The notes: generated by a model from the letters alone, not told the origin. A DNA stretch of 37,653 nucleotides from Candidatus Taylorbacteria bacterium RIFCSPHIGHO2_02_FULL_43_32b (GCA_001820955.1 MHRK01000012.1:1-37653), one strand, 5' to 3'; positions 1 through 7,036 are shown, counted from the first letter of the stretch. Translations and numbers: made by a program.

Positions 1-113
1 TTCCAAAAAATCGGCTCGAACCCCATTCTCAAAGACAAAACGCTTTCATGCAATTGGGGGGAACTTTTTGAATTCACGGCGCATGCAAAGGCGGATTTCA
101 TTTCGGGCAGAGA

Positions 114-134
114 GCCGTCCGCTTCGCGGACGGC
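114..134 (-). terminator. Perfect hairpin downstream of tRNA-Ala(GGC)
   Basis: GCCGTCCGC and GCGGACGGC form a perfect 9-bp stem with a 3-nt loop, about 37 nt beyond the 3' end of the minus-strand tRNA. No U-tract follows on the minus strand, so it may be a processing or stabilising hairpin instead of a true intrinsic terminator. Apart from this hairpin I see nothing I can name in bases 1-170. Confidence 0.4.
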
Positions 135-170
135 GACCCCTTCTTCATTTTCCGCCGATGTTTCTTTGGG

Positions 171-241
171 TGGACCTACCGGGAGTCGAACCCGGACTTA
201 ATCCATGCCATGGATCCGTCATACCGCTAGACCATAGGCCC
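171..241 (-). tRNA. tRNA-Ala (anticodon GGC)
   Basis: The minus strand folds as a 71-nt cloverleaf. The acceptor is GGGCCUA/UAGGUCC and contains the G3-U70 wobble pair that is the alanine identity element. The D-arm is GUCU/UGAC, and the anticodon arm is GAUCC-AUGGCAU-GGAUU with anticodon GGC. The variable loop is AAGU, the T-arm is CCGGG-UUCGACU-CCCGG, and the discriminator is A73. CCA is only partly encoded (A73 then CCC), so the tail must be added by nucleotidyltransferase. Its 5' half closely resembles the broken copy at 2516-2549. Confidence 0.95.
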
Positions 242-336
242 AATATTACTTTGTTCGAAAATCCAACTACGTTAACTCCAAGCGAGGCACGATTGGAATG
301 TGGAACAGTATAACTTTTTTAGCGGAACTCGCAATG

Positions 337-2121
337 CTAGCCTAAAAATCCTCCTGCCTGCAAACTCCACAATTTTTTATACAAACTATTTTCTTTGCGA
401 AGCAAAACCTCATGGCTTCCCTCTTCGACAATCCCGCCATTTTCGATAACGATAATTCGATCCATTTTCTGTATTGTCGATAATCGGTGAGCAATAACAA
501 TTGCCGTCCTACCTTCCATCAAAGTATTTAAGGCGTCCTGAATGAGGGACTCCGAATGCGAATCCAGACTTGACGTGGCCTCATCCAAAACGAGAATCGG
601 CGCATTTTTCAAAATCGCTCTTGCAATGGCGACTCTTTGCCTCTCTCCTCCCGAAAGTTTGATCCCTCTTTCGCCGACATAAGTTTCGTACCCGCCCGGC
701 AAATTCGAGACAAACTCATCACAGTGCGCCAATTTGCCCGCTCTTGTAATTTCCTCCCGACTAGCTTCCCTTTTCCCGTAGCCGATATTAGCGGCAAGAG
801 TACGATGGAAAAGAATCGGATCTTGGGGCACCAAAGAAATGTTATTTCGCAAGCTCTCTTGCGACACGTCCGCGATATTTTGTCCGTCTATTGATATAAA
901 ACCTGAAGTCGGAACGTATAAGCGAAGTAATAAGCGGACAAAAGTTGTTTTTCCAGCACCAGAAGGCCCCACCAAGGCAATTTTCTCTCCGGGCCGAATC
1001 GTAAGGTTAATATTTGTAAGTACATCTCTTGTTTTGTTGAAGCTAAACGACAAATCCTTTAAAACAATCTCCCCGCGATTAACGGTCAAAGTTTTAGCAA
1101 TCTGGCTATCTTTTATTGAGTGAGGCAGGAGCAATATTTCTACCATCTCTTTGGCATCGGCGTAACTTTGAAAAACGTCCCGAACAACTCTTGTCGAATC
1201 CCAAATACGCCTTGAAAGCACGATAATGTAAGCCTGAATAAGTACGAAGACCCCGACTGTTACCAGGCCGTCTCTCCAGTACTTTATCGCAAAATAGAAA
1301 AGCAAAAACTCGATAAAAAATATGGCCGCTCCCTGACAGGCTTCAAATATTGCCGTCAAATCCCAAACAAATCTGGTAGCTCGAGCCTGTTCAACTGTCA
1401 CTTCCTTAAAGTGACGTGATTCTCCACTCAGATTGGAAAACAACTGAATGGTGTTATGATTGGTAATGGTGTCAGCCAAAACGCCGGTAGTTTTTGAATC
1501 TATTTCCGCAACTCGAACGTCATATTTGAATTTCCATATTGAGAATGACACGTTCAGAGTCAGCAAAAACAGCGCCCAAATCAATATGGCGACGGCAATG
1601 GCCGGATGTACAAACCAGACCACGATAATCACGGAAATTACTTGCACAAAAAGCGGAATAACATCGAATGTAAGACGATCGGCAAGGCGCTCGAATGCTC
1701 TTGCAAAGCGGTTAATGCGCTGTACCAGTGAACCGGTGAAATTATTGCTGAAAAAATCGTAAGAATGATTCATCATGTAGTCAAAACATTGCTGTTTCAG
1801 CCTGGCGATGGTGTTTGGCTGAAATATATTGTTGGCGTATGTGAGAAAACGAAACAAAAGCCAAATAACGCCGTTTAAAATTCCAATTAAAACTATTATC
1901 TTAAACAAACTTTCGGCCACCGTATTTTTGTCGCCGCCGGCAGAAATTACGTCAAAAAATTGTTTGTAATAAATCGGAATAACGATGTTCACAACATCAA
2001 CCAAAATTATGGCGATAACCACTACAAAAAACCAGATCTTAAATGGCCGCATGCCACGCCAAAAAGACCGCGCTACATCGGCCAATTTTACTTCGGGATA
2101 TATAATATTTTTACTTCTCAT
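337..2121 (-). CDS. ABC-type exporter, fused permease and ATPase
   Basis: This 594-residue half-transporter has the standard exporter layout. The first ~330 residues form the membrane domain, beginning with hydrophobic segments near residues 28-55 and 85-110. The C-terminal ATPase has Walker A GPSGAGKT (~residue 385), a Q-loop LVPQDP (~429), signature LSGGERQR (~488), Walker B ILVLDEATSSLD (~510) and an H-loop IAHRLST (~543). Such proteins act as homo- or heterodimers in the cytoplasmic membrane and export lipids, peptides or drugs; the substrate cannot be read from sequence. No partner gene lies beside it and no strong Shine-Dalgarno precedes the ATG. The start is closely preceded by the inverted repeat at 2160-2223. 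Confidence 0.93.
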   Translation of the reverse strand: MRSKNIIYPEVKLADVARSFWRGMRPFKIWFFVVVIAIILVDVVNIVIPIYYKQFFDVISAGGDKNTVAESLFKIIVLIGILNGVIWLLFRFLTYANNIFQPNTIARLKQQCFDYMMNHSYDFFSNNFTGSLVQRINRFARAFERLADRLTFDVIPLFVQVISVIIVVWFVHPAIAVAILIWALFLLTLNVSFSIWKFKYDVRVAEIDSKTTGVLADTITNHNTIQLFSNLSGESRHFKEVTVEQARATRFVWDLTAIFEACQGAAIFFIEFLLFYFAIKYWRDGLVTVGVFVLIQAYIIVLSRRIWDSTRVVRDVFQSYADAKEMVEILLLPHSIKDSQIAKTLTVNRGEIVLKDLSFSFNKTRDVLTNINLTIRPGEKIALVGPSGAGKTTFVRLLLRLYVPTSGFISIDGQNIADVSQESLRNNISLVPQDPILFHRTLAANIGYGKREASREEITRAGKLAHCDEFVSNLPGGYETYVGERGIKLSGGERQRVAIARAILKNAPILVLDEATSSLDSHSESLIQDALNTLMEGRTAIVIAHRLSTIQKMDRIIVIENGGIVEEGSHEVLLRKENSLYKKLWSLQAGGFLG

Positions 2122-2159
2122 GATTCTGTACTATCTCATGAGCTAATACAACCGGAAAT

Positions 2160-2223
2160 AATTCCTAATGGGCACCATTGGGAACCCAGAAATTCGAACT
2201 GCCAATGGTGCCCATTAGGAATT
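2160..2223. repeat. REP-like inverted pair, family B
   Basis: Two perfect 22-bp arms (2160-2181 and 2202-2223) face each other around a 20-nt spacer. Each arm carries CCTAATGGGCACCATTGG, which is itself a small hairpin: CCTAATGG pairs with CCATTGGG through one G-T wobble around a GCA loop. The same core recurs once at 33595-33618. A short hairpin unit found singly and as an inverted pair is how REP/BIME elements look. It sits just upstream of the ABC transporter start. Confidence 0.75.
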
Positions 2224-2314
2224 CAACTAACAAAACGCCGGATTGGATATTCCATAGACTAGACGGCGAGGGAATATGCGAATCGGCAACCTGCCCGCCT
2301 AAACTTTTGACATA

Positions 2315-2340
2315 TGGAGAATCGGACTCCCGTCTCCGCA
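2315..2340 (-). pseudogene. tRNA-Ala 3'-half fragment (copy 2)
   Basis: On the minus strand this reads as an anticodon 3' stem UGCGG, a variable loop AGAC and a T-arm GGGAG-UCCGAUU-CUCC. It matches the neighbouring 3' half at 2366-2399 almost base for base, so the two are probably tandem duplicates. No matching acceptor strand follows. Its UGCGG could pair with CCGCA of the 5' half at 2565-2639. Confidence 0.6.
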
Positions 2341-2365
2341 ACTCGCCCCGTTAGACGCCGTGATG

Positions 2366-2399
2366 TAGACCTAGCGAGAATCGGACTCGCGTCTCCACA
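2366..2399 (-). pseudogene. tRNA-Ala 3' half (partner of 2516-2549)
   Basis: The minus strand gives anticodon 3' stem UGUGG, variable loop AGAC, T-arm GCGAG-UCCGAUU-CUCGC with a perfect 5-bp stem, acceptor strand UAGGUCU and discriminator A. UGUGG is fully complementary to CCACA, and UAGGUCU to AGGCCUA (with G3-U70), both in the 5' half at 2516-2549. The T-loop has C where U55 is normal, so function is doubtful. An intact tRNA-Ala(CGC) lies between the two halves. Confidence 0.75.
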
Positions 2400-2417
2400 A
2401 CTTGCCCGCCAAACTTT

Positions 2418-2488
2418 TGGACTCACCGGGAATCGAACCCGGACCTCGGCAATGCGAATGCCGCGTAATACCATTTTACTATGAGCCC
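2418..2488 (-). tRNA. tRNA-Ala (anticodon CGC)
   Basis: This is a 71-nt cloverleaf on the minus strand. The acceptor GGGCUCA/UGAGUCC contains G3-U70, the D-stem is GUAA/UUAC, and the anticodon arm is CGGCA-UUCGCAU-UGCCG with anticodon CGC. The variable loop is AGGU, the T-arm is CCGGG-UUCGAUU-CCCGG, and the discriminator is A. CCA is not encoded. All stems are intact, in contrast to the broken copies on both sides. Transcription probably starts at the promoter at 2689-2717 and passes through two 5'-half copies first. Confidence 0.95.
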
Positions 2489-2515
2489 ATATTGTCAAAA
2501 GTTTAGGCGGGTGAA

Positions 2516-2549
2516 CGAATGTGGCGTCGTACCACTAGACCATAGGCCT
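2516..2549 (-). pseudogene. tRNA-Ala 5' half (partner of 2366-2399)
   Basis: On the minus strand it reads acceptor AGGCCUA, UG, D-arm GUCU-AGUGGUA-CGAC, then anticodon 5' stem CCACA and loop start UUCG. It closely resembles the 5' half of tRNA-Ala(GGC) at 171-241. The sequence then leaves the tRNA pattern with UUCACCCGCC, enters the inverted repeat and reaches the intact tRNA-Ala(CGC). The matching 3' half is at 2366-2399. Confidence 0.75.
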
Positions 2550-2564
2550 CCTATGCGTCTAACT

Positions 2565-2639
2565 GGGTAAAAATGCGGCGCTGTGCCCCGTATGCAGCTT
2601 TGCTGTCATGCTGGGGTATTACCAATATACTATAAGCCC
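2565..2639 (-). pseudogene. tRNA-Ala 5' half with hairpin insertion
   Basis: The 5' part GGGCUUA-UA-GUAU-AUUGGUA-AUAC is a close relative of tRNA-Ala(CGC), including a perfect D-stem, and the CACCCGCC-type leader before it is also shared. After the D-arm an imperfect ~31-nt hairpin bounded by CCCC and GGGG intervenes. The tRNA-like sequence then resumes with AGCGCCGCAUUUUU. No T-arm or acceptor 3' strand follows directly, so it is a decayed or split copy. Confidence 0.6.
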
Positions 2640-2688
2640 ATTATGCAAATTTGTGGCGGGTGCACGATTGAGATCCGACACAGTGAAT

Positions 2689-2717
2689 ACTTTACATTAA
2701 ACAGTCTTATCGAGCAA
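2689..2717 (-). promoter_or_regulatory. Promoter candidate for the tRNA-Ala(CGC) cluster
   Basis: On the minus strand TTGCTC and TAAAGT are spaced by 17 nt, about 50 nt before the first tRNA-like unit. The plus-strand gene at 2802 diverges from it, with a TTGACA box at 2737-2742 and a possible -10 TTCAAT at 2760-2765 (17-nt spacing). Confidence 0.45.
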
Positions 2718-2801
2718 CGAACAAATTTCATGCCAATTGACACAAAGTTGAGAATACTATTCAATATGCGCAGTAGTTCAAACTTCAAACCCATAAAATA
2801 A

Positions 2802-3326
2802 ATGAATGCTCTGTATATTTCATTATTGGCTCTAGTTGCCGTCATCGTATACGTCTTCATAAGCAATCAAAGACGCGAACAGCAAAGCAAAAACGACTGG
2901 AAAAAGGAGGCCGAGAATGCCTGGCGAAAACTACGCCTCGGAGAAATCGAGTACGAAAAGGTTGTGTACGACTTTATATTAGCGTGCCACCTAGCCGGAA
3001 ACATTCCGCGCGAAGAATTAGCAGAAGACGAAGAATTTCTGGAAGCTATACGCCGCGGCGCAAAACTTCAAATCGAGAGTATCGACTTCGAAATCAAACT
3101 ACTTACGCCCGACATCGAAAATGCTATGACTGGCAGAGAAAGTGATGCCGAGGCTTGGGTGGAAATGTTTAGCAAAAAAATCGCCCGATTCGCAGAACTG
3201 TTGCGTTCCCGTAAACATCACATGGCCTATATTGAAAAACCGGAGTTACTGTTCTGCTACGACTCCGACGACCCGCCGGAAAAAAAGGAATCTTTCGTTA
3301 CTAAGCACGAAAATGCGGTTGCGTAA
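2802..3326 (+). CDS. Membrane-anchored hypothetical protein
   Basis: I do not recognise this 174-residue protein. Residues 3-20 form one hydrophobic segment, followed by a basic stretch with RREQQ and KK, so it is probably a single-pass protein with its body in the cytoplasm. The remainder is strongly charged and helix-forming, with no cysteine pairs or catalytic motif visible. It is one of few plus-strand genes in the window and stands alone, diverging from the tRNA cluster and ending 45 nt before a strong terminator. The ATG start follows a plausible promoter with TTGACA at 2737-2742. Confidence 0.75.
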   Translation: MNALYISLLALVAVIVYVFISNQRREQQSKNDWKKEAENAWRKLRLGEIEYEKVVYDFILACHLAGNIPREELAEDEEFLEAIRRGAKLQIESIDFEIKLLTPDIENAMTGRESDAEAWVEMFSKKIARFAELLRSRKHHMAYIEKPELLFCYDSDDPPEKKESFVTKHENAVA

Positions 3327-3371
3327 AAATCTTGCGTAACACAACGACGCCCGCCGTCGCCCCAAAAACAC

Positions 3372-3399
3372 AAAAGAGCAATCGCTTGCTCTTTTTTTT
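3372..3399. terminator. Bidirectional intrinsic terminator
   Basis: AAAAGAGCAA and TTGCTCTTTT form a perfect 10-bp stem with loop TCGC, followed by a run of eight T on the plus strand. The A-rich left arm gives U-residues on the minus strand too. It sits between the convergent genes at 2802-3326 and 3417-4736. Confidence 0.85.
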
Positions 3400-3416
3400 A
3401 TGAAAAAGTCCAAAAA

Positions 3417-4736
3417 CTAGTCTCGTCCTGGAGGAACGTTGCTATTATTATCTGTCGAAGATGCATTTACCCTACTCTCATTCTCCGATTTATTCTTAAC
3501 TTTTTCGGCAGTTGAAGTCGCCTTTAAATCATCGCCATTCTTTTTCTGTTCCTGTTTCGCGACAGAGGTCGTCGAGGTAATAGTAACCGCGCCCATCCCT
3601 TCCTTAAACTTTAAAGTCTCGCCGACAAAAATCAACACTTTGGCTTCTTCCGCCGCCCTCATAGACTCCTTAAATTTTGAAAATGCCGAATGATAATCGC
3701 CGGCTTCATTCTTTTCTTCACCTTCGCTATAAATGTTTTTCGCGGACTGCAATCTCTCCGATGCGTCAGTTTGCAATTTCACCTCAACATCGGAAATTTT
3801 CTGTTCGTAATATTTGCTCACCTCTTCAATTTTATTAAAAGCCGCCCCAGCTTTTCCTTCCGTAGCCTCCTTTAAACCCACGGTCGTACTCGCGATTTTT
3901 ACATCATCGACATCACGCAAAATTCTTTTTTCCGTAACCTCGTTAAGTTTGGATTGCAAAGCGTAATTCACACGAGAAACCGCCGCGTCATTCTCGTCGT
4001 TGTCTCCGGAGAGTCTAATCAGAAGAAGTTCGTGGGCTCTTAAATTTGCTTCCAATTTATTAGCCTCTTCGGCAATTTTGTTGACCACTTTAGTATCGCC
4101 ACTTTGTTTAAGTTCCTCAATCATTCCTTCGGCCAAAAGAGCATGCTTTTCGAAATTTAAACTAATCTGCTCTGCCAAAGCCGGCGTTAATTTGTTCTCT
4201 ATTGCCAAAAATTCGGCCTCAGACAGTCTCTTGCCTACAAGGTCAACACTTAGAGCCACCTCCGATTCATGTGTGAACGCTGCAAGTTTCAAGATTTTTT
4301 CGTTTATATTGATTTTAATCGGATATAAAACGTCACCTGGCAGAGCATTGGCGGCTGCATAAGTTGAACCTCCTCCAATTAAGACAGCGACTGCGAAAAC
4401 ACCGAGAACGGCAGACCTTCCGACCGACAGCTCTCTTTCGAGCAGATCCCTAAATTGTGAAAGCCATTGCTTGTAGCGGTTTTCCTCCGTCTTTCTTACT
4501 ACAGCAGGTAACCTATTTTTTGTATCACGAGTAATCGCTCTTATGCCTTTAGTCGGAAATGAAGAGAGTTCAACTTGTACGCGTTCGGTATATTTAGGTG
4601 ATTGTTTTGGTAAAACATCAACATTGGACTCCAAACGCAGGCGCGACTCAAGATAAACGCGAATCTGCGCTTTTTCCTCTTTGCCGAGAGAAAAACTCTT
4701 GGCATCATCAATAAATTTTTTAAAACTTTTTTTCAT
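3417..4736 (-). CDS. DUF5667-like membrane protein, probable anti-sigma partner
   Basis: The protein has 439 residues. The first ~110 are charged and presumably cytoplasmic, one membrane segment follows at about 113-133, and then comes the DUF5667-like signature ALPGDVLYPIK with the following Lys/Glu-rich helices. The outer part is long and helical, and the last ~60 residues are Ser/Asn/Lys-rich and disordered. It starts 12 nt after the ECF sigma gene, so the two are co-transcribed. A small cytoplasmic N-terminus plus a single membrane pass downstream of an ECF sigma gene is the usual layout of a membrane anti-sigma factor, but I see no canonical zinc-binding ZAS motif. The role is inferred from context. 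Confidence 0.8.
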   Translation of the reverse strand: MKKSFKKFIDDAKSFSLGKEEKAQIRVYLESRLRLESNVDVLPKQSPKYTERVQVELSSFPTKGIRAITRDTKNRLPAVVRKTEENRYKQWLSQFRDLLERELSVGRSAVLGVFAVAVLIGGGSTYAAANALPGDVLYPIKININEKILKLAAFTHESEVALSVDLVGKRLSEAEFLAIENKLTPALAEQISLNFEKHALLAEGMIEELKQSGDTKVVNKIAEEANKLEANLRAHELLLIRLSGDNDENDAAVSRVNYALQSKLNEVTEKRILRDVDDVKIASTTVGLKEATEGKAGAAFNKIEEVSKYYEQKISDVEVKLQTDASERLQSAKNIYSEGEEKNEAGDYHSAFSKFKESMRAAEEAKVLIFVGETLKFKEGMGAVTITSTTSVAKQEQKKNGDDLKATSTAEKVKNKSENESRVNASSTDNNSNVPPGRD

Positions 4737-4748
4737 CTTTAACGGGAT

Positions 4749-5276
4749 TCATCCCTTTAACTTTTCCTTAAGTTTTTTTAACGCTCTGTGAATTCTGACC
4801 GAAACAGCGTTCTCAGATTCCCCCATCAATTCCGCAATCTTTTTTACCGAAAGATCGTCCACGTATCTAAGTACGAGTGTGTCTCTCTCCCTGTCCGGAA
4901 ACGTTTTGAACAACAAAATCACGTTAGCCGCCTCAACTTCAAAATCAGTATTTTCTTCTTCTCTCTCCGCTACCTGAAAACCCGCTTCCAAAAGATCGTC
5001 AAGAGATTCGGCCTTCTTCTTCCTCCAATGATCAATGATTAAATTATTGGCCACGTGATACAAAAAAGCTCGAACATTCCTGACAGCTTCTCCCTCGGTG
5101 CTAACATACTTCCAGTATCTCAAAAAAGTCTCCTGAGTAACATCCTTCGCTTCATCTCTATCACTAAGGCGCATTAAGGAATGCCTAAAAATCACGTCAG
5201 CATAGGTGTCATACGCCTCCAAAAAAGCCTTCTCTTGTTCTTTATTTCTAGTCATATAGACGATTAACAAAGGCAA
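4749..5276 (-). CDS. ECF-type RNA polymerase sigma factor
   Basis: This 175-residue sigma-70 family protein has only regions 2 and 4. Region 2 includes DEAKDVTQETFLRYWKY and the DNA-melting segment RAFLYHVANNLIIDHWRKKK. Region 4 includes FPDRERDTLVLRYVDDLSVKKIAELMG and a helix-turn-helix ending VRIHRALKKLKEKL. The chosen start is TTG because GGAAG lies 6 nt upstream; an ATG seven codons further in is the alternative. A -10-like TAAAAT lies at 5298-5303. The next gene, 12 nt downstream, encodes a single-pass membrane protein likely to control it. Confidence 0.92.
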   Translation of the reverse strand: MPLLIVYMTRNKEQEKAFLEAYDTYADVIFRHSLMRLSDRDEAKDVTQETFLRYWKYVSTEGEAVRNVRAFLYHVANNLIIDHWRKKKAESLDDLLEAGFQVAEREEENTDFEVEAANVILLFKTFPDRERDTLVLRYVDDLSVKKIAELMGESENAVSVRIHRALKKLKEKLKG

Positions 5277-5343
5277 ATCTTTCTTCCGTCGTGGTCAATT
5301 TTACCACTTTTTGCTGTTTCCGCGTGAATCACCGACCCTGAAA

Positions 5344-5691
5344 TTACGCGCTAAGCATCAAAACGGAACGTTTTACTGCAACAAAACCGTATGCCCACAA
5401 AATGGGCAACCATAGAGGCATCAGACCAAATAAGGTGACCCGATTGAAAGTCTCAACGCCAGTGCTAATAAACAGGGACTCAGAAACAATCATTATGAAA
5501 AATCCAAATGTAAGGACGAGCAAATCGTTTTTTTCTTTCTTAAAAAGAAAAGCGATTACAATAATAACGATGTATATGGTCGTAAGAAGATAATCATTTG
5601 GGACAATATAGAAACTCCCATCTTTTAGACTTCTTATTATATAACAGTAATACATATTGAGATTATCCCACTTCGCTCTACAGTTTTGCAA
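5344..5691 (-). CDS. Small membrane protein with GIY-YIG-like N-terminus
   Basis: The frame encodes 115 residues. From Met13 the sequence MYYCYIIRSLKDGSFYI is what starts a UPF0213-type GIY-YIG nuclease, but instead of the expected YIG and the rest of the domain it runs into VPNDYLL and then three hydrophobic segments (about residues 33-50, 57-77 and 86-108). No catalytic Arg/Glu of GIY-YIG remains, so nuclease activity is not expected. It looks like a junction between a nuclease gene start and the tail of a membrane protein. Whether it is translated is uncertain, as no clear Shine-Dalgarno precedes either ATG. Best start is probably Met13. Confidence 0.5.
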   Translation of the reverse strand: MQNCRAKWDNLNMYYCYIIRSLKDGSFYIVPNDYLLTTIYIVIIVIAFLFKKEKNDLLVLTFGFFIMIVSESLFISTGVETFNRVTLFGLMPLWLPILWAYGFVAVKRSVLMLSA

Positions 5692-5718
5692 ATTAAATTT
5701 GCTTGGGTGCTATGATGC

Positions 5719-5853
5719 TTGCACCGCGAAGCTTTTGAGACTTTGCGAAAAAGCGAAGTGGTGGACTACATAAGAGCCTATTGGAACCAAATTGTAACAG
5801 AGTTACACCAGTGGAAACAACTAATGGCATCATTTGAACCCTCAAATGACTGA
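5719..5853 (+). CDS. Possible 44-residue small protein
   Basis: A short plus-strand frame starts with TTG two bases after an extended -10 box (TGC-TATGAT, 5708-5716) and ends with TGA at 5851-5853. The peptide is amphipathic and helical, with the segment EVVDYIRAYWNQIVTEL. I do not recognise it; it could be a gene fragment. The rest of 5692-5935 shows only the purM terminator. Confidence 0.2.
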   Translation: MHREAFETLRKSEVVDYIRAYWNQIVTELHQWKQLMASFEPSND

Positions 5854-5892
5854 TTTTGTTAATATCCAAAAAAACAGATCTTTTAATTATGA

Positions 5893-5928
5893 AAAGGCCG
5901 TACCCACTTTCAAGCTGGTACGGCCTTT
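5893..5928 (-). terminator. Intrinsic terminator of purM
   Basis: AAAGGCCGTACC and GGTACGGCCTTT form a perfect 12-bp stem around a 12-nt loop. On the minus strand the stem ends in TTTT just after the purM stop codon. Confidence 0.85.
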
Positions 5929-5935
5929 GAACGTC

Positions 5936-7036
5936 TCAACGAACAGACAGGGTGTCACCTATGTATTCCAAACCCTTCGGATTGATGATGACTTTCTTGT
6001 CGCCGTCTTCAATGTGTCCGGCAACAAACGCACGCAGACCGAGTTTCTTGGCGACAGCAATCACTTGATTCGCTTCTGCTTCGGGTACATAGAGAGCATA
6101 TCCAGCGCCCATGTTGAGATTTCCGTACGCCTCCCTATCATCGACTGGCCCAAATTTCTGCAAAAAGTCGAAAATTGGGAGTTGGGTGGGAAGTTCTTCA
6201 ATCACATAGGTAAACGACTGCGTCGCCCGCATGAGCTTGCGCCAGCCGTGGCCAGTGACATTGACTGCGTAGTGAATGTCGATGCCAGCGTTGAGGCAAT
6301 CTTCGACGAGCCCGACATAGATGTGCGTCGGGTCGAGAAGGGTCTCACCGTAGGTGCAGATGCCAATCTTCGTGAGATAGCCCATGGGTAGCTTGTCCGC
6401 GATCTTCCGCGCCAGCGTGAGTCCATTGGCATGAATGCCGGAACTCTCGATGATGACGATAGCATCGCCGTGCTCAATCTTTCCGATGATCAGACGTTCT
6501 TTCGGTTTGATTATACCGATCGCCGAGCCGGAAAGTACGACTGCATTCGGAGCCACAATGTCTTTAAGGGTTGGCGTTTCGCCGCCGCCCCAGACGCAAC
6601 GAGCCATGTCACAGGCTTTCTTCCAGCCGTTCACAAGATCCCGAGTGCGCTTTTCGTCATTGAACCAATCGGAATTCCCGACCGCGAGATGCATGGCAAC
6701 CGAAAGTGGCAAGGCGCCGAGCGTGACGAGATCGTTGACGATCATGGCCACTGTATCTTGTGCAATCTGATCGTAATACGACTTGCCGGTTAAAGCATAC
6801 ATCGCATCGGCAACCAGGTTTTTGGTGCCAAGGCCTTCTTCAACATGAGCGAAGTAGCTTTTGGCCGCTTCGATGAGATAGGCGCTTTCGCCACGACTCG
6901 GTTCAAATTCCCGAAACTCGCCGCCGTTGAGACGATTGATGTTTCCGGCCGTTTCCCTTCCGGCAATCTGTGCCATACGTTTGAATGGATCCATTGCGTC
7001 ATAGTTAACGCCGGTACTCGCGTAAGTCATATTCAT
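5936..7036 (-). CDS. purM: Phosphoribosylformylglycinamidine cyclo-ligase (AIR synthase)
   Basis: PurM closes the imidazole ring of FGAM with ATP to give aminoimidazole ribotide in purine synthesis. The 366-residue protein has the two-domain PurM fold signals: an N-terminal YASTGVNYDA in place of the common YKxAGVDID, the ATP/substrate segment AMIVNDLVTLGALPLSVAMH, a glycine-rich CVWGGGETPTL, SSGIHANGLTLAR, and the C-terminal NVTGHGWRKLMRA and NMGAGYALYV. The start has a clear AGGAG 6 nt upstream, unlike several neighbours that look leaderless. Hand counts of two 60-base stretches give 34 and 36 G+C (57-60%) against 24 (40%) in one stretch of ddl, suggesting transfer. No other purine gene lies nearby. 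Confidence 0.93.
   Translation of the reverse strand: MNMTYASTGVNYDAMDPFKRMAQIAGRETAGNINRLNGGEFREFEPSRGESAYLIEAAKSYFAHVEEGLGTKNLVADAMYALTGKSYYDQIAQDTVAMIVNDLVTLGALPLSVAMHLAVGNSDWFNDEKRTRDLVNGWKKACDMARCVWGGGETPTLKDIVAPNAVVLSGSAIGIIKPKERLIIGKIEHGDAIVIIESSGIHANGLTLARKIADKLPMGYLTKIGICTYGETLLDPTHIYVGLVEDCLNAGIDIHYAVNVTGHGWRKLMRATQSFTYVIEELPTQLPIFDFLQKFGPVDDREAYGNLNMGAGYALYVPEAEANQVIAVAKKLGLRAFVAGHIEDGDKKVIINPKGLEYIGDTLSVR

Larger units (their letters stand above)
2294..2511. repeat. Three-copy inverted/direct repeat around tRNA-Ala(CGC)
   Basis: The core CCCGCC(T)AAACTTTTG occurs at 2294-2317 and 2405-2420 on the plus strand and inverted at 2487-2511. The outer two copies are complementary over about 24 bp with one unpaired base. 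The middle and inverted copies bracket tRNA-Ala(CGC) closely, giving a ~14-bp stem with one bulged U directly under the tRNA acceptor. A looser relative (ACCACCAAAAACTTT on the minus strand) precedes tRNA-Ala(UGC) near 7320-7340. Confidence 0.8.

Noticed and set aside
1-60. Possible tRNA or other RNA at the left edge
   Set aside because: A GGTTCGAG-like T-loop occurs on the minus strand, but its stem does not pair and no cloverleaf could be built.
68-313. Plus-strand frame of 81 codons
   Set aside because: It runs antisense through the whole tRNA-Ala(GGC) gene and a GC hairpin; a shadow of RNA structure.
2315-2399. Possible tmRNA pieces
   Set aside because: G3-U70 and T-arms suggested a split tmRNA, but the halves keep anticodon stems and no tag-peptide frame was seen.
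2259-2498. Minus-strand frame of 79 codons
   Set aside because: It is a translation of the tRNA-Ala(CGC) gene and broken tRNA copies.
5834-6391. Plus-strand frame of 185 codons
   Set aside because: Antisense to purM and passes through its terminator; purM is strongly supported by family motifs.
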